Source: a virus
Length of the DNA stretch: 64,000 bases
IMG/VR virus record: IMGVR_UViG_3300030118_007055
Location: 1-64,000 of that record
Strand: one strand, 5' to 3'
Shown piece by piece: positions 40,079 through 49,546 of this stretch (position 1 is the first letter of the stretch; the number at the start of each line of letters is the position of its first letter). The position numbers and the translations under genes are program-made. Below the pieces are notes generated by a model, which worked only from the letters and a program-made list of their open reading frames with translations, did not search any database and was not told the DNA's origin.

Positions 40079-40533
40079 ATTTTAGCGACGTATGTTTCTG
40101 AGTCTTTTACAAAACCCATTTTTTTATAAAAATTACATATTTTTTCAAACTTATCTGACTTACAAACGGCAGACATACTAACATATTCAAACTCTTGTTT
40201 TTTAGCAAATTCTAATGCTTTAGCTAGCAATTTAAAGCTTGCTTTTGGGTTATTAGATATCCAAGCATATTCTACAAATATTTTTTTTGCAAACTTTTCA
40301 CTCTTATGGTTCATGAAAGATATAACTGCATCATAATTGCCATCGGTATTTAAATTAGCCCAAACAAAAAAATCCCATAATAAAACTTTACTGTTAGCGT
40401 AAGATGACATGATTGATTCTATATCATGTGGAAAAAACTGATGGAACCCATCCTGATCTTTTTCTCCAAATAAATTATAAATATCTCGTGCGACCTTTCG
40501 AAATTTATCAGGGTTTGTGATCCTCTCTATCAT
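40075..40533 (-). CDS. GNAT-like acetyltransferase
   Basis: A 152-aa protein with a GNAT-type C-terminal half: KIFVEYAWISNNPKASFKLL for the acceptor strand and start of the CoA-binding helix, then KALEFAKKQEFEYVSMSAVC and the FYKKMGFVKDSETYVAKI ending typical of the family. The substrate is unknown; phage GNATs are often virion-gene neighbours. The pyrophosphate-loop consensus is weak. Confidence 0.65.
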   Translation of the reverse strand: MIERITNPDKFRKVARDIYNLFGEKDQDGFHQFFPHDIESIMSSYANSKVLLWDFFVWANLNTDGNYDAVISFMNHKSEKFAKKIFVEYAWISNNPKASFKLLAKALEFAKKQEFEYVSMSAVCKSDKFEKICNFYKKMGFVKDSETYVAKI

Positions 40534-41294
40534 TATTTTTTTAATACTGCTATTAACTTCCTAGCGTCTTTAGCTGATATATCTTCAAAAGAGGACCAGT
40601 CTCTTGCCTGTTCATTGCGATAAGTTTCTTTCTTCCAAAAATCTCTTAGTATCGATTTAAAATCATTAAATGATGTAACATTATGTTTTGTTTTAAGTAT
40701 TTTCTCTAAAAGATCAGTTGGAGTTATTGCAGGTGCATCATCATATTCAACGCTAATTGAATTATCGGCATTTTTAGATTTATCAATTTCATCTGCACCT
40801 ACGATATGCACATTCAAATAATTCCTCACACATCTTACAAAAGCTCTATTGCAAGCTATAGTCTCTAAAAATTTCATGCAAAAATCATCAGTATTTAGTT
40901 CTGAAGCGTTAGCAAAATCTGTATACGTAATGATAGAGTCGTTAGCGGTCTCGTAATTATTTGACCAACATATGGTGCATTTAGCAGTTACATAACTAGC
41001 TGACACATTCTTAACATCAAAATCAACTGATATATAACCTCTTAACTTAGCAAGCTCTTTTATACCACCCAACATGATTAGAAGTTGTCGATCCTCTAAC
41101 CCCTCAATTGAATCTGGTACAGGTTTTTTTCTAATATTAAACCAATCCTTATTAGGATATAAAAACTCAGGTTTAATCATAGCTCTCCAATTTACAGAGC
41201 CGTCATCATTAAAAATATAATTTACATTATCTAAAAGCCCGTGCTCATTTCTTTTATAAATATCGGGTCCATACTTTTTTTTAGCTTTGCTCAT
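40533..41294 (-). CDS. possible single-strand annealing protein (Rad52/Erf-like)
   Basis: A 253-aa protein. The central segment YISVDFDVKNVSASYVTAKC, TICWSNNYETANDSIITY, and then FLETIACNRAFVRCVRNYLN before IVGADEID is arranged like the beta-sheet plus ET-ARARA-R-AL-helix core of Rad52/Erf annealing proteins; C-terminal helices follow. This is a structural impression, not a clear family match. I start at the internal ATG 41294; the longer frame would overlap the upstream gene by over 50 nt. Confidence 0.4.
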   Translation of the reverse strand: MSKAKKKYGPDIYKRNEHGLLDNVNYIFNDDGSVNWRAMIKPEFLYPNKDWFNIRKKPVPDSIEGLEDRQLLIMLGGIKELAKLRGYISVDFDVKNVSASYVTAKCTICWSNNYETANDSIITYTDFANASELNTDDFCMKFLETIACNRAFVRCVRNYLNVHIVGADEIDKSKNADNSISVEYDDAPAITPTDLLEKILKTKHNVTSFNDFKSILRDFWKKETYRNEQARDWSSFEDISAKDARKLIAVLKK

Positions 41295-42423
41295 ATATAA
41301 AAAATTGTTGTGATTCTTGCCAGAATTCATCAATATCTATCACTCTATCATTATTGTCAAGATTTTTTTTCATGTGAGCCGCGCTAGCATAAACTTTTCC
41401 ATCTTTTAAAATTTTCTTCTTAGTAAAAAATTTAGATTTATGGTCTGTAACACAATTTTTAGCACTATCTATATTATAAGTTTGTATATTATAATCAAAA
41501 TATTGGTTTTGAATTTTTGGGAGTGATTTAATATTTTTAACTAATATTGTGTATTTTATATTTAATATATTTAAATTTTCAAAATACTCCGAATCAATCT
41601 TATCAGAGTCCTCATCAACAAAAATAAATATTTCTTTTATATTAGATTTATATGGCATCAATTGCTCCATATCAATCGCAAAATCAAAGAATAGTGAACT
41701 TTTATGCGCCGCACAATATTTTTTTAAAGAGTCCATGTCTAAGCCATAATCTGCTCTAATAAATATGTTATAATTTTTATCAACCTCTATGTTATGAAAA
41801 CTTGTGGGTACGATTTCTACAGCGGGATTTCCAAAGGCATGACCAGCTTGCAATGTTTTAAAATTAACTTTTAATTTTTCTATTTTAATTAACTTTAAAA
41901 TTGATTGAGCTATTAACTCTGGTTTGATAAAATTTATCTGTCTTTTAGGATCTTGAGGCGCAAAACAAGGATTTTTATCCCATTCTGGCTCTAAGTCTAT
42001 AACTTTAGATGAATCACCTAATAATGGCTTCGTAAGGCTCTTATAAATGTTTCCGTAAATGTTAACTGAGGGTATCCTTTTAAAGTTCGCTATCTGACTT
42101 AAAACTCCATCACAGCCAACGTAAAGCATACTTTTCGATATTATATAAGCTTGCTGTTTTAAAGGCAAATTAAGTGTTTTATTAACTCCCTCTATATGAT
42201 TAGCTGAACCTAACTGCACAACTTTTATGTTATGTTTATGGAATAAAGGTCTGAGTATATGTACAACTATATTAAAATATTTATAGTTTCTAGAATGAGT
42301 TGAATCCTCATTATATATGACTATATATTTATCAAATTCTAAGGGGAAAAAATGATCTTTAAATATTGGCTTAGATATTTTAACACCTAAACTTTTTGCA
42401 TATTCTTTTAATAAGTGGGGCAT
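41281..42423 (-). CDS. GT9-like glycosyltransferase
   Basis: A 380-aa protein. Residues about 60-160 resemble the C-domain of heptosyltransferase (GT9) enzymes: VVQLGSANHIEGVNKTLNLP, SKSMLYVGCDGVLSQIANF, RIPSVNIYGNIYKSLTKPLL. The C-terminal 180 residues are unrecognised. The short N-terminal domain suggests it is not a full two-domain GT-B enzyme. It shares an operon with a GT4-like enzyme, so a role in glycan synthesis or remodelling is likely. Confidence 0.6.
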   Translation of the reverse strand: MPHLLKEYAKSLGVKISKPIFKDHFFPLEFDKYIVIYNEDSTHSRNYKYFNIVVHILRPLFHKHNIKVVQLGSANHIEGVNKTLNLPLKQQAYIISKSMLYVGCDGVLSQIANFKRIPSVNIYGNIYKSLTKPLLGDSSKVIDLEPEWDKNPCFAPQDPKRQINFIKPELIAQSILKLIKIEKLKVNFKTLQAGHAFGNPAVEIVPTSFHNIEVDKNYNIFIRADYGLDMDSLKKYCAAHKSSLFFDFAIDMEQLMPYKSNIKEIFIFVDEDSDKIDSEYFENLNILNIKYTILVKNIKSLPKIQNQYFDYNIQTYNIDSAKNCVTDHKSKFFTKKKILKDGKVYASAAHMKKNLDNNDRVIDIDEFWQESQQFFIYEQS

Positions 42424-44312
42424 TACGTTAAAGAAAATTGAATTTTATCTTTACCATTATGTAGATATGATATTTGTTTTTGAGTTGTAGCATGAGGATG
42501 AAAAATCATTTCAAAATAACCCTCATGATCTGAGCATCCTTCCATTGCTAGCGTGTCCTCTAAGATGGGACTATATGGTAAAAGTTTATGAATATTTGGG
42601 TGGTCATCGACACAGGAAAAATACTTTGGGTTTGTGAAAACATATATATTATGTTTTTTGTAAAGTTTTTTTACGTTAGTTAGTAAGCAATTAACAAAAA
42701 ATAAATCAATCTCAGATTGAGGTAAAACAACGGCAATTCTTTTTTCTTTACCTTCATTGTCAAGCAACTCGCTCAAATCCCGCGTAGATCTTTTAGCTAT
42801 TATATCTTGAGCGGTTTTTTTAAAATGATTAACAATTTCAATGGGTTTTACACCAGAGTTTATATGACCCATCCAATGTTTAAATCCTGCTGTATTCTCA
42901 TCTACGTCCTCATTTAAAATATTTTTATATATATCTATCAAAAAATCTTTAGAGCTTGGATAATTATTCTTTGGCTCATAATCAATATTAAAAAATAATT
43001 TTTTTAAATTAAAATCATAATCAACATCGGGCATCTCATCAATTATTTTTTCTAATTTTTTACCTATAACCTCTACTGAAAAATTGTCTATTACCCACTG
43101 CCTAGATTTTTGTCCTAATTTTTTTCTATCATCTAAGCTCATATCATGAACTTTTTTAAGATTTTCAAAAATACTATCTGGTGAAGTTGAAGCTTTAATG
43201 AACTGAGTCCCAGGTTCTCTGTACTCACTCCAAGTTAATGGCAGACCGCCGCTTTCATGTGAACAGCTATCCTCACCGCATGAATAATTAGTTACAAGAG
43301 TAATCAATTCTGTTAATTTAGCCTCTTGAACTGGTATCTCTTGACCGCCACTAGTAAAGGGATGGCAATAAACATCCATTAAATTATAAATTTCATTAAG
43401 CTGCTTCTCTGTAACCCCTTTATTGGTATTAGTTGTATTTAAGCATTTTTGCGCTCCACATTTATTACAATTATTTTCTTGCCCGCTAAAGACTTTAACT
43501 TGGTATGAATTACAGTTGCTACAAACATAAGTTGTTAAAATATCGTTTATATCAATATTTTTTTCCTCTAGCATCCTAGGTATATCCCAACCCTCAGCCC
43601 AATGAGTATGCAGTAATAATTTAGCTCTAGGCTGCACTTTTTTAAACAACTTAAAACCATCTAATAAATTTGGCACACTCTTTCTTAATTGATTTCTAAA
43701 AACAAAACCTATTATATATTCATTACTTAAATTATTTTTTTGTCTTAAAATGTCCCTATCTTGATCAGATAGTCTATGAAAACTACTAGTATCTAAAGAA
43801 CCTCTTAAAGTCTTTACGTGGTCATATCCCATTTCTTTGAAGGCTTTTTCAGCAAAAGTAGACCACACGTAATAATTTTTAATCTTAGGAGCGAAATCTA
43901 CAGCTTGTGGTAATATTGGTAGACTATCTAAAGTAGTCCAAATCATCGTATTGACTTTGTTCCACCAAGGTTTGCTAGAAAAATCACCAAAAGCCCAAAT
44001 ATCTTCTATGCCTATGTAAACATCAGGTTTAAATTCTTCTATAGCTTTATCCACTAACTTATTACCATACCCCTCCTTTCTTTGTTCATCTGGACTTAAT
44101 CCTTGTAGTTGATTATGAGGCGGTAACGCTCCTTTACATGTCCAAGGAACAGTTTTTGCATGAGCATCATCCCATTGTAAAGCGTTCGCTAACTCAACTA
44201 TGTTATACTTTCCAGTATTATAAAGATAACGTAAAATATTTTTTTTATTTTTGCCAAAACCAGTAAAAGCTCTGCAAAAATTAGAATGAATTAAAACTGT
44301 TTTTTTCTTCAT
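42423..44312 (-). CDS. GT4-like glycosyltransferase with inserted zinc ribbon
   Basis: A 629-aa protein. The N-domain begins KKKTVLIHSNFCRAFTGFGK, and the C-domain has the GT4 pattern YCHPFTSGGQEIPVQEAKLT. Between the halves, a zinc-ribbon-like insert carries YVCSNCNSYQ and CNKCGAQ (C-x2-C, 18 residues, C-x2-C). A further ~170-residue C-terminal domain contains KRIAVVLPQSEIDLFFVN. The donor and acceptor are unknown. It belongs to the leftward operon ending at 40075. Confidence 0.75.
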   Translation of the reverse strand: MKKKTVLIHSNFCRAFTGFGKNKKNILRYLYNTGKYNIVELANALQWDDAHAKTVPWTCKGALPPHNQLQGLSPDEQRKEGYGNKLVDKAIEEFKPDVYIGIEDIWAFGDFSSKPWWNKVNTMIWTTLDSLPILPQAVDFAPKIKNYYVWSTFAEKAFKEMGYDHVKTLRGSLDTSSFHRLSDQDRDILRQKNNLSNEYIIGFVFRNQLRKSVPNLLDGFKLFKKVQPRAKLLLHTHWAEGWDIPRMLEEKNIDINDILTTYVCSNCNSYQVKVFSGQENNCNKCGAQKCLNTTNTNKGVTEKQLNEIYNLMDVYCHPFTSGGQEIPVQEAKLTELITLVTNYSCGEDSCSHESGGLPLTWSEYREPGTQFIKASTSPDSIFENLKKVHDMSLDDRKKLGQKSRQWVIDNFSVEVIGKKLEKIIDEMPDVDYDFNLKKLFFNIDYEPKNNYPSSKDFLIDIYKNILNEDVDENTAGFKHWMGHINSGVKPIEIVNHFKKTAQDIIAKRSTRDLSELLDNEGKEKRIAVVLPQSEIDLFFVNCLLTNVKKLYKKHNIYVFTNPKYFSCVDDHPNIHKLLPYSPILEDTLAMEGCSDHEGYFEMIFHPHATTQKQISYLHNGKDKIQFSLT

Positions 44313-44800
44313 TAATTGCTAGACGATCTAAGATCTTTAGCTTTTTGCAATCTATGTAAGTAAAGTTCTTGCAAATAAACCTTTAAAAACTCCAGTAAAG
44401 AGTAAGCTTCAGACATTTCAACTCCAATACCAAATTTATTTGCTGAGTTTCTATTTATAGAGAAAGAAAACGCTTTTGTACCATCTTTTTTATTATATGG
44501 TTTAAAAGATATGGCTGTTTTATTATCTTGATAAGAATGAAAAGCAGAGAATTCGCAATAATTAGTTATTGCATTTATCAAACCGCCAACCTCTATCTCA
44601 TTAAGTTTTAGTGAGATGGATTTCTCTGTGTTTTTGGCGTTTTCCGAAAATGATCCAGTTCTTTTTTCTTGATTCCAAGAAAATTGTTTTATGGCTCTTA
44701 CAAAAATACAAGGCTCTTTATTTTTTTGGTTTGGCCCAATATCAAAGCTGACGGCACACCCAGTATTTTTAGAATTAGGCTTATAGTATTGTACAATCAT
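44312..44800 (-). CDS. putative ssDNA-binding-like phage protein
   Basis: A 162-aa protein (MIVQYYKPNSKNTGCAVSFD onwards) with FVRAIKQFSWNQEKRTGSF, INAITNYCEFSAFHSYQDNK and FSFSINRNSANKFGIGVEMS. The alternating long strands and final amphipathic helix resemble PC4/Whirly-type single-stranded nucleic-acid binding folds; this is inference. No promoter motif of either class was found upstream. Confidence 0.5.
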   Translation of the reverse strand: MIVQYYKPNSKNTGCAVSFDIGPNQKNKEPCIFVRAIKQFSWNQEKRTGSFSENAKNTEKSISLKLNEIEVGGLINAITNYCEFSAFHSYQDNKTAISFKPYNKKDGTKAFSFSINRNSANKFGIGVEMSEAYSLLEFLKVYLQELYLHRLQKAKDLRSSSN

Positions 44801-44840
44801 GTACGATACTATTAATAAAGTAGTATTTTTCTATATAAAA

Positions 44841-46012
44841 TTACTTTTGAGCTTTTTTTATTTGATCAGTAGTAGGAGCGCCCTTATCTCCTTTTTTACG
44901 CATTTTTTCGCCTGATCCTCTTTTAATGCGTTCTCTTTTTTTTCTAATATTTTCCCAAAGACTACTCTTTACTTCGCCTTTTTTTTTTCTTTAAGAATTT
45001 CTTTATGGCGCTTCATGAACTGATCATGACTTCTTCCAGGCATATAGACGGGCTTTCCATCTTTACCTTTATGCATATGAATACCCTGCAAACCTAATTT
45101 TTTTGCATCTTTCATGGCCTCTTTAGCTGTAGGGAAAGAGTGATCCATAGGGTCGTCAGCAGCCTCTATTTTTTTCTTATGATGCATCCCAGCCTTAGTT
45201 TTTTCATCTTTGTGCATACCACCTTTCATTTTTTCCTTATCCTTGTGCATGCCGCCTTTCATTTTCTCTTCATCCTTGTGCATGCCAGCCTTAGTTTTCT
45301 TGTCCTCATGCATGCCACCTTTCATTTTTTTCTTGTCTCCGTGCATACCAGCCTTCATTTTCTTCTTATCCTCATGCATACCAGCTTTTGTCTTTTTCTT
45401 TTCATGCATGCCAGCTTTGCTTTCTTCATCTCCATCATGATAATTGGCCTCTTTTGTATCATAATGATGATTAGCTTTACCTTCCTCTTTCATTTTTTTA
45501 AGGATGGCCTCTTGTAAAGCTGGTGGCAACTTCTTTTGTTTTTCAGTAAGTTGGCCATTTGTATTTTCCATGAGCATTGGCCTATCCTTGCTATACTGAA
45601 CGCCACACGCTTTCATAGTATTATCCAAATTCATATCCTTGGTATCTATCATATCAGCGTCATTCATAGCACAATGACTCATATAGGATTTGAATATTTT
45701 AGTTTCTTTTTCGTCCATTTTATGACGATTAGATTTTGACTTTTCGTTATCGTGATAGCTAGCTTCGCTCATTTTAGTTTTTGGTTTATTAAAGTAAAAA
45801 AATAAATCTTCATCATCCCATGGACCTTTTCCATCTAAAAACTCATTTCCTACAGAAACAGAAGCTTTTTTGGATGCTTTTTCGAATTGTGATATGCAAA
45901 CAGCAACTCTTTGTTTATTATCTCCAAACTCCCCCTTTTCAGATAAATTAGCAACGCATCTACTCATAAAGTCAGAGCGTTTTTCTTTATCATTTGGCGT
46001 TGGAATTGGCAT
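44841..46012 (-). CDS. phage protein with KxGMH repeats, probable -1 frameshift product
   Basis: The zero frame (46012 to 44969) encodes 347 aa: an N-terminal MPIPTPNDKEKRSDFMSRCV and QRVAVCISQFEKA domain common near phage head or protease genes, a central helical part, about eight Lys/Met/His-rich repeats of the type KAGMHEDKKKM, and a C-terminal GIHMHKGKDGKPVYMPGRSH domain. At A-AAA-AAG (44984-44978), a -1 shift joins 45 more residues (SLWENIRKKRERIKRGSGEK onwards, stop 44843-44841), a tail motif I recognise from other phage proteins, giving 390 aa. No start codon serves that tail alone. A miscounted A-run is the rival explanation. Confidence 0.75.
44978..44984 (-). promoter_or_regulatory. 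-1 ribosomal frameshift heptamer A-AAA-AAG
   Basis: An A10-G run on the minus strand places A-AAA-AAG exactly in the zero reading frame. The zero-frame stop TAA is at 44971-44969. A small stem (AAAGA 44970-44966 with TCTTT 44961-44957, four-base loop) starts 7 nt downstream, the usual distance, but is only 5 bp and AT-rich. Confidence 0.7.
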
Positions 46013-46032
46013 TTTGTATACAATATTACACA
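46013..46032 (-). promoter_or_regulatory. late-class promoter motif
   Basis: TGTGTAATATTGTATACAAA on the minus strand (46032-46013), ending directly before the ATG at 46012. It fits AGTGTAA-N-TATT except for the first base. Confidence 0.5.
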
Positions 46033-46037
46033 AAATA

Positions 46038-47090
46038 TTACTTTTTTGCACCTAAAATCGGCTCAGTCAATGATTTTAGAATGAAATCTTTATTATTTAT
46101 AAAAATAGGTATTTTTTTAAAATAATTTAAATTATTATGAAACTGACTTATGCACTCGGTAATGTGTTCGGCTCTTAGAAATTTTAAAAAATAAATCTCC
46201 CTTAGATACGTAGAAATTGTTTGTAAAAGTTTCTTTCTTACGGCGAATGCGAAAAAATTATTGAAATCTGCAAAGCTAGCATCTTTATAAGACTCTATAA
46301 AAGATTTAATCAAAAGGTTTTTTTGCGCCTCTGTTAAGCCCATTTCTAATATTAAATCGCATAAATCTATAAATGGGTGAAAATTACAAAAATTATCTAA
46401 TTTATCAAAAAAAATTAAATTTTCTTTTAAATATATAGAATTGGTGCTCATGTTACCTAAACAGGGTTTATAGCTAGATAATTCAGGCAGATGTTTTTCA
46501 AGATCTTTGGCTAAATCCTTATATATTTTTTCGAAACATTTATAATCACTGTTTTTATCTATATTAGCTTTGGTTTCAGTATCGAAATACGCAGTAAAAT
46601 TACACTCATCAAATAGCTCTTTTAAATAGCTTGTTTTACCTCTATTTACTTGTAAATCATCACATAAATATTGGTGAGTTTTAAATAAAGCATCTGAATT
46701 TTGTATGATAAAGGTTCTACCTAAATTTTTTAAAGATAAAGAATTTGGAAACTGAATAAGTGAGCAAACGATCTCCTCTGTAATTTGAATTTTTTTTAAC
46801 GTAATAAATTTGCCAGAGGCATAACCTTTAAGCTTTTTTAATATATTAGCCTCCCTCTTTAAATATTTGTCATTTATATCAAAAGATATTTTCAGTAGGT
46901 AAAATTTATTGTCAGAAGATGTTATTGAGTAAGTGTCATAATTTAGACAAGTATCAAAAAAATCTAAATTTTTAATATCTATAGAAGCGCCAAGTTTATC
47001 TAAAACTACGCGTAAAAACTTTTCAGATGAAGATTTAAAAGACGGGGTATTTATTATGTATGCTCTGTTATTAAATAAATTTATATTCAT
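46038..47090 (-). CDS. degenerate aminoglycoside-phosphotransferase-fold (pseudokinase-like) protein
   Basis: A 350-aa protein. The N-lobe (YDTYSITSSDNKFYLLKISF, YLKREANILKKLKG) and C-lobe (CLGNMSTNSIYLKENLIFFD, HPFIDLCDLI) follow the layout of the APH/choline-kinase fold, in which a HGD-H--N loop and a later I-D-E/W residue are catalytic. Here the loop reads LGNMSTN and the second is FFDK, so the catalytic Asp of HGD is absent. It may be a pseudokinase or act without phosphotransfer. It lies 1 nt after the ClpA-like gene, suggesting a joint function. Confidence 0.5.
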   Translation of the reverse strand: MNINLFNNRAYIINTPSFKSSSEKFLRVVLDKLGASIDIKNLDFFDTCLNYDTYSITSSDNKFYLLKISFDINDKYLKREANILKKLKGYASGKFITLKKIQITEEIVCSLIQFPNSLSLKNLGRTFIIQNSDALFKTHQYLCDDLQVNRGKTSYLKELFDECNFTAYFDTETKANIDKNSDYKCFEKIYKDLAKDLEKHLPELSSYKPCLGNMSTNSIYLKENLIFFDKLDNFCNFHPFIDLCDLILEMGLTEAQKNLLIKSFIESYKDASFADFNNFFAFAVRKKLLQTISTYLREIYFLKFLRAEHITECISQFHNNLNYFKKIPIFINNKDFILKSLTEPILGAKK

Positions 47091-47091
47091 T

Positions 47092-49533
47092 TTATGAACA
47101 ACATATACTTTTATTTTTAACTTTTAATTCTACTTTTTTTGCGTCACAATTTTTGATGAAGTGTTGAGATATTGGGAATTGAATAAATTTTTTAACAAAG
47201 CTTTTAATATCTCTAGCATGAATTTTTTTACTTTTTATTTCATTAAAAATAAATTTTTTAACATAGGGAGTTAGTTTTAAGATAATGCCCTTCATTTCTA
47301 ATTTTATTTTTAGATTATTTATCTCTTTGTTAATAATACTTAGATAAACAGAATCTTTTAAATCATTAAAACTTATAATTTCATCTATTCTTGAAATTAA
47401 TTCTGGCCTTAGATATTTTTTTAGAGCCTCACTTTCTAAATTTTTCGGTTGATCTTTATCTTCTAAGAAGCCCATGCTTCTTTTTTGTTTCTGTCGTTGA
47501 CCAATATTTGATGTCATTACGACTATGGTGTTAGTAAAATCAATTTTTCTATTCAAATTATCTGTTATATAGCCCTCATCTAGTAAATGCAGTAAAATAT
47601 CTAATATTTTTGGCTCGCATTTTTCTATCTCATCAAATACTACCACGCAGTTAGGGTTATTTCTTACGTGTTCAGATAATATGCCACCTTCTTCATAGCC
47701 AACATAGCCAGCGTTTGCACCAATTAGTTTATTTATGCTAGTTTTATCCTGATATTCGCTCATATTAAGTTGAATATATGATTTTTCACTACCAAAAAAG
47801 TATTTGGCTATATTTTTAGCAGTAAATGTTTTACCTACTCCAGTAGAACCTACAAACAGAAAACTTGATAGGGGTTTATTTTTATCTGATAGACCTGTTT
47901 TAGCGCATGATAGATTGCTATATATTCTTTCTAATGCGTCATCTTGGCCAAAAACCTCAGATTTCATATTTTCCATAAACTTAGAGAAAATATTCTTTTT
48001 TTGCATAATTGCTTTCTTTGATACGCCGCTTTTTTCACTAACTACATCTATTATATCATTTTCTTTAATTTTTCTTTTTCTACCCTTACCATTAGAGTTC
48101 ATAAATGTAGACATTGTAGTTATATAATCTTTTATGATTTCAGTAAATTTAGCCTCATCAAACTCTGAATTATCATCTAAATTTTTTATTAGGCCAGTAA
48201 AAGTCTCGCGAGCATCAATGACTTTATCTGAGTTTTTAAAATATTTTATCTTAGTTTTAGCTCCAACTTGATCAATCACATCAAAAGCCTTATCTGGAAA
48301 ATTTTTATTACTTAAAAATGTTTCACACAAATCTAAAATCAAATCTATTTCTTTTTCTTCATACTTAACACGATGAAAATTTTCGTAGTATTCTAAGGTA
48401 TTAATTATAATTTTTTTAGTATCTGATTTACTAGGCTGATTAACTAAAATTTTATCAAATCTTCGAGTGATTGCAGAGTCTTTCTCAAAGAATTTTTTGT
48501 ATTCTTGAAGGGTTGTAGCACCTATGCATTTTATATTACCGCGAGCTAATGCAGGTTTTAACATATTTGAAGCATCAACACCCCCCTCAGAACTACCAGC
48601 TCCAATGATAGTATGTATCTCATCTATAAAAAGTATAATATTGTCATCTTTAGAAACTTCATTTATCAATTGTTTAAATCTCTCTTCAAACTCTCCACGA
48701 TACTTTGTACCAGCTAACATTGAAGTTATATCAACTGAGTATATTTGCATTAATGCTAAATGACAGGGTACTTCTTGGTTTACAATCTTTTGTGCTAAAC
48801 CCTCTACTATTGCAGTTTTACCAACTCCAGCATCACCAATGAGAATCGCGTTACATTTATTTTTTTTAAGTAAAATCTCAATCAACTCATTGATTTCTGT
48901 GTCTCTGCAAGAAATTGTTGATGAATTTTCTGTTATAAATTTATGATTTAAATTAACGCAATACTTCTCTAATATTTGTATGCTTTTTAAAGTTTTTTTA
49001 GTGTCAATTTTTTCAAATGAAAAAACTTTTTTACCCTCTATGTGAAAAATATTTTTAACCTGATCTGTAGATGGTATTGATGTCTCTACAACATGAGCTT
49101 CTATGATTTCTTTAGCGTATTGAACCTCAACATTTTTTTGTTTTAAGAATTTTACAAAATCACCGTCCATGTCAAAAATAACGTACAGTATGTGCTCTAC
49201 TCCAATAAAATAGCTGTCAAAGTTGTCTGAAAAATCTTTAGCAAAAAATATCACTTCGTTCACCTCTTCGTGCCAACCTTCTTCATCAGTGTCATACAAA
49301 TCTTTTCTTTCTTTGCAGAACTGCTTGAATAATTTTAAAAATTCTTTTATATCTGGATCAAATCCAAAACTTTTAAGTTTTACAACACAACTATCAGATA
49401 AATTTACTAAACACCCATAAATTAAATGACTTATATTGATTAACTTATGGTTGTTAGATTGTGCAAAAGCTTTTGAATCCTTTATGCATTTCTTTGCTTT
49501 TGGAGTTAAATTGAAATCTGTTAAACCCATCAT
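47092..49533 (-). CDS. ClpA/ClpC-like AAA+ unfoldase
   Basis: An 813-aa protein with full ClpA/C architecture: Clp N-domain repeats (residues 1-150), a first AAA module ([34 protein letters not shown]), and a second AAA module ([35 protein letters not shown]). A linker of about 60 residues lies where ClpC/ClpB have a middle domain. At residues 687-689, SMGFLEDKD aligns with the ClpP-docking loop (IGL/IGF type), unlike ClpB disaggregases. It could deliver proteins to host ClpP; no clpP is seen here. The start may be the ATG at 49533 or 49530; a late-class motif precedes it. Confidence 0.9.
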   Translation of the reverse strand: MMGLTDFNLTPKAKKCIKDSKAFAQSNNHKLINISHLIYGCLVNLSDSCVVKLKSFGFDPDIKEFLKLFKQFCKERKDLYDTDEEGWHEEVNEVIFFAKDFSDNFDSYFIGVEHILYVIFDMDGDFVKFLKQKNVEVQYAKEIIEAHVVETSIPSTDQVKNIFHIEGKKVFSFEKIDTKKTLKSIQILEKYCVNLNHKFITENSSTISCRDTEINELIEILLKKNKCNAILIGDAGVGKTAIVEGLAQKIVNQEVPCHLALMQIYSVDITSMLAGTKYRGEFEERFKQLINEVSKDDNIILFIDEIHTIIGAGSSEGGVDASNMLKPALARGNIKCIGATTLQEYKKFFEKDSAITRRFDKILVNQPSKSDTKKIIINTLEYYENFHRVKYEEKEIDLILDLCETFLSNKNFPDKAFDVIDQVGAKTKIKYFKNSDKVIDARETFTGLIKNLDDNSEFDEAKFTEIIKDYITTMSTFMNSNGKGRKRKIKENDIIDVVSEKSGVSKKAIMQKKNIFSKFMENMKSEVFGQDDALERIYSNLSCAKTGLSDKNKPLSSFLFVGSTGVGKTFTAKNIAKYFFGSEKSYIQLNMSEYQDKTSINKLIGANAGYVGYEEGGILSEHVRNNPNCVVVFDEIEKCEPKILDILLHLLDEGYITDNLNRKIDFTNTIVVMTSNIGQRQKQKRSMGFLEDKDQPKNLESEALKKYLRPELISRIDEIISFNDLKDSVYLSIINKEINNLKIKLEMKGIILKLTPYVKKFIFNEIKSKKIHARDIKSFVKKFIQFPISQHFIKNCDAKKVELKVKNKSICCS

Positions 49534-49546
49534 AAATATTTACACT
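49534..49546 (-). promoter_or_regulatory. late-class promoter motif
   Basis: AGTGTAAATATTT on the minus strand (49546-49534), directly before the ATG at 49533 and overlapping the end of the DNA polymerase gene. Confidence 0.65.

Noticed and set aside
45140-45517. Two antisense ORFs (125 and 76 aa) rich in Phe/His/Leu opposite the KxGMH repeats
   Set aside because: They are shadows of the Lys/Met/His repeat in the opposite strand; the coding gene shows family motifs at both ends.
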